Assembly (NCBI GenBank): GCA_026168455.1
Contig: CM047425.1
Location: 99,699,580-99,763,579 of the forward strand
From: Theocolax elegans
Taxonomy: Eukaryota; Arthropoda; Insecta; Hymenoptera; Cerocephalidae
Length of the DNA: 64,000 bases
Direction: 5' to 3'
In this document: in pieces, positions 25,001 through 38,138 of the stretch
How the letters are laid out: the number at the start of each line of letters is the position of its first letter
How positions within the stretch are numbered: the first letter of the stretch is position 1
Translations under genes and position numbers: made by a program
The notes under the pieces: generated by a model
Told to the model about the DNA's origin: nothing
Seen by the model: the letters and a program-made list of their open reading frames with translations, nothing else
Databases searched by the model: none

Positions 25001-25278
25001 ATACCGTAGCACTTACATTTTTATGGGGCGCTGCGTTTACCGTCATCAAAACATTTGGTCCAATAATGGAAGTTATAGGTATAGATGGGTGTTTCTTCGT
25101 TTTGGGTACATTTTGCGCACTTACTTACTTTTTCGTTTACGTAATGCTACCCGAGACGAAAGGTCGTAAAACCGATGACATTGTCGATGAGCTTTCAGGT
25201 GTTCGGAGACCTAATTCATATTATATTGAGAGCAGATATATTAGTGATAAAGATCTTATGGCTGGTGAACAAGTTTAA
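22063..25278 (+). CDS. Facilitated trehalose/sugar transporter (Tret1-like, MFS)
   Basis: 488-residue, 12-helix sugar porter of the major facilitator superfamily. Exons 22063-22129, 23234-23801, 24280-24481, 24649-25278; phases agree. Signature motifs in order: SYGIVCGWPSP in helix 1 (~29-39), GRKK in the helix 2-3 loop (~87-90), PETPIYLLR after helix 6 (~195), QQLSG in helix 7 (271-275), ERAGRR (319-324) and PETKGR after helix 12 (447-452). This set is typical of insect Tret1-like carriers that move trehalose or glucose down their gradient across the plasma membrane. The substrate is inferred from family only. The start ATG follows a short cytosolic leader (MVETKDASKDTGKFRQF). A TATA promoter lies about 170 bp upstream. 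Confidence 0.9.
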
Positions 25279-26957
25279 GGAGGTTTAACCACTCGCACAG
25301 ACTTTTCAGTTTAATTTATACGCGTTTTTCTATAGTATAGGAAAATACTAATGACAGGAATGAATGTTCGTATGACTTTTTTATGTTTCAACGTTTTATT
25401 CTATTTGCCCGGTGTAATAAATTGAGTCAGTTTGGTAATAACGCGTGTGTACAATATTGACTTTTGCGCTATTTTCGCTGAAAGTTATTGTTGAAATCCG
25501 GTAATTAACGCTGGATTTTTTATCTCGAATATAGTATTACGTCTCTATTGATAGATAGTAAACATAAATGTATCATATAGTAAAGGAAATGTAGTGTGTA
25601 AACATTTCTGTATCTCGTAAAATATTTATACATTAATACACATAAATGTCATAATTTGCGAAAGACTGGTAACGATACGAAAAAAAGTGTATTTAAAAAT
25701 TTATTATTGACCTTCAAAATTTGTAATGCTTAATTTTAATTAAGATCGATTTCTATATCATTATCTTAACCAGATACTACATGATCATTTAACTTATAAA
25801 TAATTAACTTAGATTTATTTATGATCGTACATATATTTATACAATATTTTTTTTAATAAAATCAATCTTTTAAAGAATTTTAAAGATATCGTTTTTCAAG
25901 AAAACTCATATATTTTTTTATTTTTGTATCTAAAAAAGAATGCAAATGACATTAATTTTCAAAGTGACTCATGCCGTTAATTGTTTTTGCATGTGATAAA
26001 ATTAAATACGCGTGTTATAATTTATATCGTCGATTTGTGTAAGAAGTAGTAATTCTAATTTAATCAAGCTGTAAATAATTAATGTACTTTACAAGGAAGC
26101 TTTACGTTTTTTTTATTTTGCTATCTGTAATATTCGAAATAAATAAAAATAACTATTTAATACAAATTATTTAAATAAATAATCCTTCTTGGTGATTTTT
26201 GATAAATGTAATTATTATTTACCATTTAATTTCCGATACAGTTTAAAATAAATATTCTTTCTGTGCTTCATAATCAAATATCGATTTACAATCAACGTAC
26301 GCAATTTGATTTACATTGTATATTACATGATCATTTATAGGTAGTTTGAAAAATAATAAATCATCGCAAGATAATATATGTATGTCAAATAGAGGATACT
26401 TTGATCGTTGACGAACAAAAGATTTTGGCTCGCTACGCAAGTTTGTTCTTAAATTGTACTGGCAGTTATCCCAGTAAAGCAGTATTATACTAACAATATA
26501 AAAAATGTAAAATGAAATGTAATAAAATCCAAGCCTTTTTTTGAAATATTATTTTTATTGCTAATATTTGAAAACTTTTATTTACAAAATTATATAATGG
26601 CATTTGTAAATTATTTTTTTAATTTATACTATTTAATAATTATACTGGTAAAACAATTATTAATTATAAAAATTTATATGTTATTTATTTGATTACAAAC
26701 TGTATTAAGTTCAATTGTAAAATAAAAATATTTAACGCAAACAATGATGCCTTAAACGGAACGTTGAAAATTAAAGGATATTTGATATATTTTAATATGT
26801 ATCAATTATATACATACTATACTTAATTATCATTGTAAAAATAATATTTACGCAAATATCTACTTGCTATTAAAAAAAAGATCTCCCTGACAAGTATAAG
26901 GTAATATTTATAATAATACAATTATGTACATAGAATATATCTTAAGTTTAATTTAAG
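25279..26957. other. Sugar-transporter 3' UTR and convergent spacer
   Basis: AT-rich, with AATAAA-type signals near 25417 and 25855. The end of the minus-strand WBP4 transcript also falls here. The 65-codon frame at 26243-26440 (-) shows no family features. Confidence 0.45.
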
Positions 26958-29248
26958 TTAATCATCGCTGGTTCTTTTCCGCACACTCTTATTTCCGAAT
27001 TTTCGTTTTTTGAAGGAAACTGATGGACCTTCGTCATCGCTATCACCAGTTCTGATGTGTGTAATCGTTTTTTCTTTAAAAACTCTTTGTGGTGGTGGTT
27101 CTTCAAAGGTAATTGTCGGAACAATTGGCGCTTTAACTTTTGGCAATTGTAGATCTACTTTGGGTGTTTCACTGAAAAATAAATGTATACGTTAATGTAA
27201 AAAAAATTTGTTATAGTATTTGAAAAGTAAATAATAATTAATAATCTTACATTTTTCTGACTACTTTCCAAGAACCATAAGGTTGTGGTTTATCTGGAAC
27301 ACTGTAATCTCTTCTGTAAGGTATTTTTTCCTCTTCCGAATCGTCATCCGGTTCTTCTTTGATTTCTTCTTTAATCTCGCTCTTTTTGCTCTCATTAAAT
27401 CTTTTTCGGATTTCCTTGAGCTTCTCGCGTTGGGCATTCGCTCGTCGTTCCTCGTCGATTTCCACTCTTTGAGCTTCCTCTTCTTTGTCTATTTCTTTAA
27501 AAAATTCTTCTTGCAATTCTTGTTCTTTTGCTTCCTCGGCTTGTTCAGCTAAGGACATGAAACCCTCTGGTGGTGGTTCCCAAACTGACTCTGCAATTAT
27601 TTAATTATTTAATTAGTAAAATTTAATATTTTTATAATGACTGCGTCAACACTTGAGAGTAAGAAAAAAATATTTTTGTACAAATGTAGAAACAAATGCA
27701 ACATTTATTCCACTATTTATAAAATGTAAGAGTAGCTTTTTATAAACAATAAAGGAATTACAAAACGAAAATCCATACCGTTTGTTTCGATATTCCAATA
27801 ATAAGAATGTCCCTGAGATTTAGCTTCGTACCACACTTTCTTTATCGGTTGTTTGCTGACGTTTTTTTCATTCTTCGAATTTTTTCCTTTACCTTTTCCT
27901 TTCTCCGATTTTCCCTTATCTTGGGATGCATTATCATTTTGAGCGGCCTTTTTATCAGCTTTCGCTTGGCGACTTTCGATTCGCGCTAATTTTTGCTTGG
28001 CAAATGGATCAAATGGGTCGATATCAGCTGCAGTGTACTATGAGCATAACGTCAATAATATTTTTTATATTATAATATTTACATATTTATTTCAAACTTT
28101 TCTATTTTCCGAATACAGTTGTACTATTGTATTTTCTGATATGAGTACTTATATATTATTGTCCTACATATTATATAAATATTGCCTTAAAAATTTAATT
28201 CTAACTTTTTACTTTTTATACAATTAAATAATAAATTGTGTACATGAATATAAAATAACATGAACATAAAATGTTGAAAGGTATAAAGGTAAGTTGTACC
28301 CAGTCATCTCTACGAGGTAGAAATAAAAAGAGAAAATTTCAATATCAGAATAGCAAACTCTATATAAAATTTGAAATCCAATATGAAAGAGGATGAGCAT
28401 AAAGAAAATGTCGAATCATATGCCGAACAAGCAAGTAATATTTCTCTCGCTTCTTATATAGTATGCATACATATACCTATATATATACTCTAGATTAAAC
28501 AATCGAGGTAAAAGCTCTTACGTTTCGGGTATAATTCGATTCCTTGAACCTAGGATGGGCTTCTGGCGCAGCATCCGGCACACGATTTGGATTGTACGAT
28601 TCCGTCTCCCGTGTCTAAAAAATTAGGAGAAACGAGGTAAAAATCAAGAGATCTCAAATGCACACACATATGCCGATCGTTTGATCAATATATCTATATA
28701 CATTCATATACCTATAGGTATAATCGATCAGTGTGCAGATACTTACTTCCGTCTTGTTCCACTTTTCTTGTATGATCTTATCAGCCGTAATGTCCCTGGT
28801 GTTGCTCTCGACGTCCTTGAGATAAGCGGCCATCGCCGCCTGAAAAGAAACCCGCCTATATATAGATTTCTGACAAATTTCTTGAGACATTCATTTTTTT
28901 TAAGTCATATCGCTGACTCGAGGATTTCCTCGGATAAAAGATTTTGGCAAAGTATGGATGTATATACTTTTTATTTTGATTTATTTAGAGGTCGATCGTT
29001 AGAAGGGTAAATCTGTTGAACAAGGATTACCAAAACTCACCTTCTCCATTTTTTCCATGTCATCTTCGAATTTCCTTTGCTGCTTGGCTTGTTTCGTGCT
29101 ATTCCTTTGAATCTCTTTTAATCGCTTGCTCACATTTTCTTTGTGCTTTTTACCACCTTCGTGGAAATCGATACTTGGTTTATTGTCCGCAATCCAACAT
29201 TTACAAAAGTCACAATACTTTCGTGTTTGGGATTTCCAGTAATCCGCC
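26958..29248 (-). CDS. WBP4: WW domain-binding protein 4 (FBP21), spliceosome-associated; first codon split
   Basis: Pre-mRNA splicing cofactor; WBP4/FBP21 binds proline-rich ligands such as SmB and works in nuclear spliceosomal complexes. Coding exons (minus order): 29248-29041, 28839-28747, 28614-28522, 28037-27779, 27590-27251, 27171-26958, giving about 402 residues. The first exon here begins with the G of the initiator codon, so 'AT' must come from an upstream exon to the right that I could not locate. Features: U1-type zinc finger ADYWK...C13-X2-C16...H30-X5-H36, a helical region, a Lys/Gly-rich linker, one WW domain (VWYEAKSQGHSYYWN to VWEPPPEGF, residues ~200-228), an acidic coiled segment, and a basic C-terminus (VSFKKRKFGNKSVRKR). 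Vertebrate WBP4 has two WW domains; only one is evident here. Confidence 0.92.
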
Positions 29249-32200
29249 CTGAAAAAAAAATGTTGTATGTAATAATTGTAACTATATTTTAAAATTTTTG
29301 TGGTTATTTTCCAAACGAATTAGTTCACGAATTAGTACTAATTCGATAATCTGTAAGTAAGAAGAATTTTTTAGGGTGATTATAAAAATTAATCTTAACT
29401 TCGGTTTCAAAGGCTTATACTTTTTTCATATTATTATAATTGACACTTTTATAATGCAAATATAAAAGTCAAGAAAACTGTTTAAAATAATTATGAATAC
29501 ATAAAACGAAGGTTTTATTTTGAATTATTTTACTATAAAAGTAAATTGATTTTAAACAGATTCTTCGAGGTTTCGAGAAAATTGCATACCAGTTTTTAAA
29601 TATACAAGTTTATAAGTTTTTTTTAAAACTTCACTTCGCACCAATTGAATAAATTCTAACTTACTTTCAAACTTGAAAATGAACGCAAGTTATAGTTTGG
29701 TTAGAAACTGAGATTTCGAAGCGGAAGTGAAAAATGAATATTTTTTTGCAATAAAATATTTGCATTGAAATCTTAAAATTTAAATGTTTAGCTTGATAAT
29801 GTTCGTGAAATGAGAGTGTCAACATTTTTTAAGAACACCAAGTAAAGTTTTAAAACGACTTTTAAAAAAAATGCAACGAACAAACAACTTTTCAAGTGAG
29901 TTTGAGGTCATTTAAAATCGTATTTTCAACGCTGTACAAAATGTATAAACAAAAGCTTTCGATCAATTTAAAAAATGGTAAAAAATTGATATAAACAAAA
30001 ATACATAAAAATATAACTTTGACTATATTGTTAAAAAACAAAAAGGATAACGTAACGAAAAAGCACAAAGGCACACGAATCGAGAGAAACGATCCGAGAA
30101 GAAATAAAAAAAAACTTGACTCAGATCAATAAAAAAAACCGGACTCTGCAGTGTCCGGTGTGAAGGGTCTGTAACAAGTGTGCCCTGACCAAATTAAAAG
30201 TTGACGGTACGACCTCTTGACGTGCTTGCAAGCTCGATAAACAACCGTATCCCTCTACATATAGACACGTGCACTTAAGTATTAGTTATCCTTGTTTACA
30301 CCGAAATCCAGATGATTCTCCTTTCAATCACCTAGTGTTGAATGTGAAAGGATTACATTTCAAAGTATTATTTTTAATGTAATCATACGTTTAATCCTGG
30401 CCATGAATTTTTAATTTGGTTATTAGAAGTAAATAATTTCTTATTGTGATGTATAATCTATCGACAGATAACAACTTTTGGAATTAAAAAATTGTTAAAT
30501 AAATACTTTTTATTCAAATAAGTTTATTTTAAAGAAAATTTCCTTTAACAAAAGTATTATTATTCGAATCTATGTAAGACATTTAGCAGTTTGTAAAAGC
30601 TTATTATCTAATTATTAAAATTAGTTAATAATTTTACGTAATGTCATGGAAAGTTCAAGGTAATTATTTTTAATACGCTAACGTATTTAACAGTTACAAA
30701 ACACGGCGTAAGTGAAAAAAACGAATGCTCTATTAGTCACTATGCCATTGAATAAAATTAATTTGAATATTATTAAATTTGTATGAACTTGTCAATAATT
30801 ATCGAATGATTAAAAATAATCCACGCTCTATTTTACTTTTAATAATAATAATAGTTTAAGATAAGGTGATGATATTGATTATTTTATTCTTATAATTGAA
30901 CGCACGATATGCACATACACGATTAAATAAATATTTTTTGTTGCATCAAGAGAATTGAGAAAATAAGAGACGTTGACGAGAGATAAATAGTTCATATTTT
31001 CACATGATTAGTGCAATTATTGTCATTAATTATCGGAAATCTGCCGGTAAGGCCATTAAACTGATTTGCAAATGTCTACTAGGGTTTCAAACGAAGGTCG
31101 AATTCGACGAAACTATAAGTTTGAAAATCACGTCAAAGTTTTATCGGTTCGCCAACTTGTTGGAAATGCAAATCACTTCCGATTGAAATGTATCACTGCA
31201 GTTCAAAGAAAAATTTAAATGAAATGCGATTAAAAAGAAAAGTTTTTGGCTGTGTAGGAATAGTTTATTTTTAAGAGAATATAAACGACGCTAAGTTTAA
31301 CGCAATGTTCTTGTCAATCTGGGTAGTTAAGCACAAAGAATTTTTATTAATAATATTTAAAATTCGAAAAGTGTATATATATATATACGTATGCGCAACC
31401 GAGTGATCTAAATTCGTCAATGGTTTTGGAAAGCTTAGACTGAACGTGCTCTAAACGTCTTAAACGTAAACCCAAAACTAAGACAAACGACTTGCAAGCC
31501 CATTTGTATATGCTTTTATTCTCGTACGTCATTTTCGCGACGCTATTATTTTTCATGTCAGCAATAAGCGGTATTGTTTACAAAGCTCATTTTATTTTAC
31601 ACATGATACTGAACCCTCTGTAATCTCATTTAAGGTCTGTATACAAATCTTCTGCTTCTGACAGCCTTCGGATACCATTCGTAAACGCGTGCACATATAT
31701 TGTATTATGTCGGTATATACGTTATCTACAAGATCGTGTATTATCAAGTAAACAGTTATACATTTTCTGCATATGTATATATATATATATATATAGTGAA
31801 AATTCTTATTCTCTTTTTATAACAATTTAATTGCGGTTAAGGTTAATTAAAGAATTTACATTAAATGAAAATTATTAAAAAATTAAGTTTATATAAATAT
31901 GTACGAACATGTGAGAGGATAGCCAATGATAATAATCATGGAAATGATATAATCAAGTTAAATTCATATAATTCACCAGTTTGTTCTTTGTTGATTTTAC
32001 TCTTACTTTAAAACTATAATTTATTAGATAAAAAAGTGATTTTAAATTCGAAAATTCACTTATAATATATAAATTTTGAAATACACGACGTTTACACTTC
32101 AATTTTTGAATGTAGTTAAATTTAAGTTATCGTTATTACGCGTTTTATTCATATTTTCTTTGAATACGGTATATCTATATTCTATACTAATCATCTAAAG

Positions 32201-33599
32201 ATACGATAGTACTAAACAATACATATCCAAACCAGATCGAGATACATTGTGAATATCCAGTTGATGTAAGGAAATCAATTAAAAATTATATAAAGCCCAT
32301 ACTTCTGATTTGTCAACTTCGCGCAATTGTATCCAAAAAAGTCCATTCGCTCATCAATCTATTGAACTATTTTCACTATATGCATCAAATATTCTGATCG
32401 CGAGGCATACGCGCATATAAATATATAATTTTTTGATAATCAACCATTATCTATTTGAAATGTTGTTAATAGACAATTATATACGTATATAATTCCATAC
32501 TTTAGATTCTAAACATTTATTGTACCTGAGGTTTGCAATTAAAATAATATTCATTATAATAATTAATTATAAATTAAATAAAATTATTACCGCATTGTGC
32601 TACGAAATAATAACGAGGTTGTTGTTAAATAATTTAATGAACTTATGTCGAAGTGTATCTATAACCATGCATTTACCGTGCATTCGAAAAACAATCTTTT
32701 ATTTACATAGAAAAATAGAAAGTACAATGTCACTTGTTTACAACTGATTTCTGGAAAACGTAACATGTGTATACGTTATGTTTTACATAGTTCCATTCAC
32801 GACGATAAGTGTGCCTCTATACATAGCAATGTAAAAGAACTTGCAAGTCTTCCTCGCGGTAAATCGGACAAGCAATGTCGCCGGAAAATCCAGAATACGT
32901 AGAAAAGTTCATTAAGTGCTTCCACTTAAAAATAAATAAAAATCGTGGTATAAAATTGATTGTGGCTAATGTATATCCATTATACAGAAGAAATTCACAA
33001 TCGTTTGCTCACGTAATTGAAATAATTTAAATTATTGACTGTCTAGTTAAACAATTTGAAATTAATAATACATTTACATGAACGAAAAAAATATTTAATA
33101 TAACATTCGTAAACGTATTATATTTTCAAAAACATTAAATATATATTAAAATTATACGATAAAAGGTAATATAAATCTACTTTAGCTGAATCAGTAGAGA
33201 AGTAAATAAAACATAAAAAACTCTTTTTACAGTTTTTCATACAAAAAGATTGAATGCGTAGATAGATACACTACTATCTCCCTTTTCCATAGATAAACTT
33301 GTTAAAATCGAAAAAAAAGTCACAAAAATGATAAAGTCGTAAAAAAATGATTTTACATCTCGCCACGCATATCGAACCATCAGCATATTTGTAAATAAAA
33401 TAAAAAAAAGTTTCTTTTTAAAACGAGACATATATACGCTATGATAATTAGCACTGTAAAGTATGAACATTTAAGTCATATCGCGGTGATTTCAAAGATG
33501 CACTGCGATTCACGCGTACGAAAAAAAGGAAGATAAAACTGAAAAAAAGAGGGAGCGAGAGAGATTGATCGAATGACATAGAGTGAAAAGTAAATCGGT
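29249..33599. other. Non-coding tract right of WBP4
   Basis: Mostly AT-rich. It should contain the intron and first exon of WBP4, but no unique exon ending in AT|GT could be chosen. A 20-bp near-palindrome (CCGGAC...GTCCGG) lies at 30139-30158. (TA)n runs occur near 31375 and 31775. The short open frames here show no family features. Confidence 0.4.
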
Positions 33600-34720
33600 T
33601 GCAAAGCTGATTCCTCTTGACGACGCAAGGTCGTTAAATTGAAATATATTTTTAAGGGCCATTACATGCTCCTGACGGCTAATAAAATTCTCGGCGTATC
33701 TGCCGCATTAAAGTGCGGGCACGTCGCTTATACTGACTCTGGGGCGCGCGGGCGTACGTCTATATATCTTTCTCTCTTTGCTTTGACGCTTTAAGCTTAT
33801 CCGCGCGTTTGCTCGCGCTTACAAGCGAGAAGAAACAAACGGATGAAATGTCGAAACAGCCAACTGTCAGAAATATCTCAACCTACCGAGAGATGTTCAA
33901 AACCTGAAATGTATTAGTCTTAGCTTGAGCATAATGGCTTTTAACTACCCTCAGCTTTTTCCTCTTTATATATATTTTTTCCTCACTTTTTCACTTGAGG
34001 ATTGATCGGTGATGCTTAAATTTGTTTCAACGCAAAATTCCTAATGTACAATGACTTTAGTTTAATCGTCGTTATTTTCTCTGGGAAAACGTTATAACGT
34101 TATATCACTGCGCGTGCGAGAAATTTGGTTCATAAAGTAATATCGTCATTCGTACAACTTTCTGTGATTAATAACAATTTATTGTTTAAAATTTGAAAGT
34201 ATACGAGTTAAGATCAATAATATTCCGATACTACGCGATTTACCGAGTTCAAACTCATACCCTTATAAAAAACAATAAAAAATCGGTTATTTTTAGAACT
34301 CATCGAGATAGTTGAAAGTATAGGCAAGTGTACGTAGTATTAGCCTAATAACTAATTAAATTGTGAATTGATATACGACTAGGCTTGAAAATAAACTCGA
34401 TACTGCTCAGGTCCCATTTACGGTGGCAACTCGTTCAAGGCACTATAATACTAGTGCCGTCGCACGTCCTGTCGTTCTCGCCGGAAGTTTGCCAAGTGTG
34501 TTTGCTGGGACATTTCTGGCTGACGAGTAGCTCGCCCAGCTGCCAGACTATTTTCCTCTTGGCGCATTTCAACTAAATTATCGCGCGCATTGTTAGGCGC
34601 TAGCTAATTTTGCGGATAATCCCGCGAGTCCCACTACTAATACCTAAATACCACCCACGGCTTCGTGTTCCGATCGAACCTCATTTTACCGCCAGGAATT
34701 TCAAACCTCGTTAATTGGCA
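33600..34720. promoter_or_regulatory. GC/CpG-rich islands, possible conserved non-coding elements
   Basis: Two segments (about 33650-33840 and 34385-34720) stand out for high GC and non-repetitive sequence amid AT-rich DNA. They lack a long open frame or clean splice pair. In such AT-rich genomes these islands often mark enhancers or promoters. No target gene can be assigned from sequence. Confidence 0.35.
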
Positions 34721-36359
34721 TTTTATTCGAACTCGTCAAACTCGATTTTGCACACTGATCGAGAAGTAAATATATGTATTTTGGAGATGCACGGAAAGAA
34801 CAACGGAGCGTCAAGCCGGCCAAGAATCAAAAATAAATTTTATTTTATGTGTATTCATTCGTAAGGTAATTGACCGAGTAATTTTTTTTTTGTTCGTGTA
34901 GAGCTCCACGCCAAATAATCTTCACTTTACTTACCTCCTTTTAATAAATCGAATAAATCATATATGTATAGGATTTTTAGATTACAAGTTATATTACATA
35001 TAGGGAATTATATAAACACGTATATAATATTTAATTATTTATAAAAATCGTTTATTTTTTCACAGTCTATACAGAAAATGTATTGGTAATGTACAGCGTG
35101 GTTGTTATATTTATACGCATTAATCGAGTAATTATAATAAGCTAATCAGATTTTCATAATATTAATATATCGTTGTAACGTTGAGCGTTCGTTTCAAGTA
35201 TACTGCTCAATCCACTATTTACAAGAAATACATATTTATATATATATAATAAACATATTGATTTTTTATTATTATATAGTCTGTTTTTATTATGCCACTT
35301 AATTAACTATTGTCAAAAATTGTCATTATTGTTGACAATATTTAAAAAACTTCTTAATATTAAATATATTTATATTAGGGAAAAGTAGCGGAAACGGGTT
35401 CATCTATAAGTTCTACACAGTTATATACTGGCAGTAATATAATAATATATATGTATTTAATTTACTATATTGATATCAATACTTTAAAAATGTTTAATTA
35501 GGAACTATTATTGTCTACATATAATATCCGAAAAATTGAATTTATCGAATATTCTAAATTCACTATACTTTCAAGGAAACTAAATCGCTACATTTTTTAG
35601 TGAAAATTTGACTTGAAATTAATGTTTTCATTCGAAAAATACAAATGAGGTTACGTATGAGGTCTTTATTTTATTCTGCTAATACTCAACTTGATTAGGA
35701 AGAAAATCTGACTCGATATCGATTTAATCAAGTTTGTACCTAAAGGAGTATTTTTTCACTTGAAGAATGTAGAGTTAGTAAGTAGTTTTTGATAGAATTG
35801 ATTATTTCAAACAACATAAAAAATTGATTATCTTATATATTTGTATTAATTTGGTCCTTTTTATAGAAAGAACTATAATGTTCATTATTAAATTAATGAC
35901 ATAACATCATCTTAAAAATATGCTAAAATTTTCGCATATGTCATTTAAAAGCAAGATATTCTCTGCGAGTAAATATAATAAATTAAAAAAATGTGACAGA
36001 CGCTCTCCTGAATATCTACACATCTCCATTTACACTATACTATATATCTCAAATATCGTTGCATCCGTGCGCACGTGTATAAGATATGTTTGAAACAGCT
36101 GATCGCTTTCAAAATTCAGTAAACATAAGTTCCACCCTTCTAAAAGTCTATACCTCATATTAAATTTTTACTCTAAACGATAAAAGATATGTGTATACCT
36201 CATTGTTAAATCGAGTTAGATAGTTCGGTAATAGAATAACCTTTGTATACGCGTGTACGAAAGGCATGGTATATATAATATAGATACGTATATACATGGA
36301 CAGAGGGAAAATCATGTTTCCAACAACGACCTTGTCTATATAGAAATTTGCATCGTTTT

Positions 36360-36640
36360 AGGTGACCGAGCAGACAGAGCTTTCCGAAAATACGCGCGTT
36401 GGGTGTTTATGCGTTCGTCGCGCATGCATCCATCTGAGTCGCGTACCGACTGTATATACCGAGCCAGAAGCATTAGTCCCGGCAACTGTCGACCTGCTTC
36501 TCTTTTACGCTGCACCGAAAATGTTTAGTCGATTTTCGCGAGCGCGCGGTTTACTCCTTCGAATATAAATGCACTGCACCGCAATATATACCGAGAAACG
36601 ATCGAATTCGTGACTGAGGTCTAGTGACGGAAACCCCGCG
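36360..36640 (+). promoter_or_regulatory. Candidate TATA promoter and non-coding first exon
   Basis: A CpG-rich segment contains TATAAAT at 36564-36570. About 70 bp further on there is a donor-like site, CCCCGCG|GTATGT, with exon end at 36640. This would give a short first exon of about 45 nt. The open frames at 36253-36568 overlap in two frames and look like chance products of GC-rich DNA. Confidence 0.35.
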
Positions 36641-37970
36641 GTATGTATCATATGCAACAACAATTCAGATTCTCATTTATAGTGTTATTCGAAACTTCGT
36701 TATAGCTTAATTTTCGGGTAATCCAAATGTCGTTTACACTTTATTACATATAATAAAATTATTATATATATATTAAACTTCTTAATACGCTGCACGTTTC
36801 ATAGACGTTATTTTATTTTCACCGTTGTGTGTATGCCACCTTGTTAATAAATGTACATTTAATAAATAAAATTAAATAAAAGGTGATCAAAGATCTATGC
36901 GTGGCAGTACGGAATTGTTGGAGTTTGTATACGATCACGTACCATGCATATAATCAGTATAGTTCTATATCAGGTTGTAAGCACGTACAGAGATTTGAGG
37001 ATGACCGGGATCGATGCTGTAGGTAGATCAAGTTATACAAATAACAATTGATTGTTTGATATAGGTATATAGGTCCATGGCCGATGGGGGCCTTATAATC
37101 TAGTATTAACCATGTAGTACATCCATGTATTGAATGCTATTCAAGGACTCTGATTTCAATGTTACACTGCGAAATTGACTGTAAAGTTCTTTGTATAATT
37201 ATATATTAAATAAAAACTTATCATCAATTATTCATATCGATTGTGGTATATCACTTGAATTATGTAAAGCATAAAGGGGATGTTGGACGCTAAAAATGTT
37301 ATACGTTAATGTAAAATAAATTATTATTTTGAAAAAACTAGAACGGTAAGACTTTTCAATTTGCTTTAAACAATATGTGTGAACTTTTTTAGATTTTTAA
37401 ATTGTTAATATATCAATGTTAATTTTGACTTGGAAATAGCGTTTATTACATTACAGACTAAATCTTCTTTACTCAAAATTAATTAAAAAATGACTTTTAT
37501 CAAAACAGTTGCAACGCCAAGTTCTCCGCTATGTTTTTAAGTACCTATATTAATTTTTTTAGATTTTTATTTTAATATTTAAAACATGATTGTTGAGTTG
37601 GAAAAGATAGATTCCTGCAAGCTGGGTTCAAAATGTCTATAAGTGAATAAGTTTATTTATATCTATACGAATATTCGAATGTAAACAGTATAATTATTGC
37701 ATTATAATATTCGTAAAAAATATTAGAAACAAGTTAGAAGTACGTTACTGACATCTAAAAAGAAATTTTTTGTTTAATCTTATACGTTTGAGATGTAAAG
37801 CCGATTTTACGAAGTACCGATGATGTACTTGGCATAAACACGACGCATATACGAGAAAACAGTTCGATTCTATCGCATAGGTTTATCGGGCAGGTCATAA
37901 AATTACCGGCTCATAAATGGACTACAAAACGTACTTGTATGGGATATACTTTTATTATTTCTTTTTACAG

Positions 37971-38138
37971 GTCAAGGTTGGTACTAGAGCTGGCTCTTGT
38001 ACTTATCGTCTCCGATCTAAGTACGATAGAGAAGAAAAGGTGCGGTACCGAACTTTTCTGTATCCAAACTACACCTCGACGCAAAGTGTTTCTCAAAGCT
38101 TTTTCTTGCAATCTACGCGTAAAGTCAAGTTTTACTTG
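37971..38138 (+). other. Exon-like segment, unidentified
   Basis: A strong acceptor (ATTTCTTTTTACAG) ends at 37970 and a donor-like TTG|GTAAAA follows 38138. Two forward frames and one reverse frame stay open across the segment, so coding status is unclear. One frame reads as hydrophobic leader plus a basic, Cys-containing stretch (KKRCGTELFC). It could be exon 2 of a transcript from the TATA promoter near 36.57 kb, either a non-coding RNA or a short peptide. Confidence 0.3.

Noticed and set aside
27283..27552. 89-codon Phe-rich plus-strand frame
   Set aside because: Antisense shadow of the Glu/Lys-rich WBP4 exon.
30139..30158. GC-rich near-palindrome (CCGGAC...GTCCGG)
   Set aside because: Short, with no adjacent hairpin RNA features or repeats nearby; likely chance or a lone protein-binding site.
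36253..36568. Two overlapping open frames of 91 and 68 codons
   Set aside because: Two frames are open over the same CpG-rich promoter-like DNA and neither looks like a protein; they are explained by few stop codons in GC-rich sequence.
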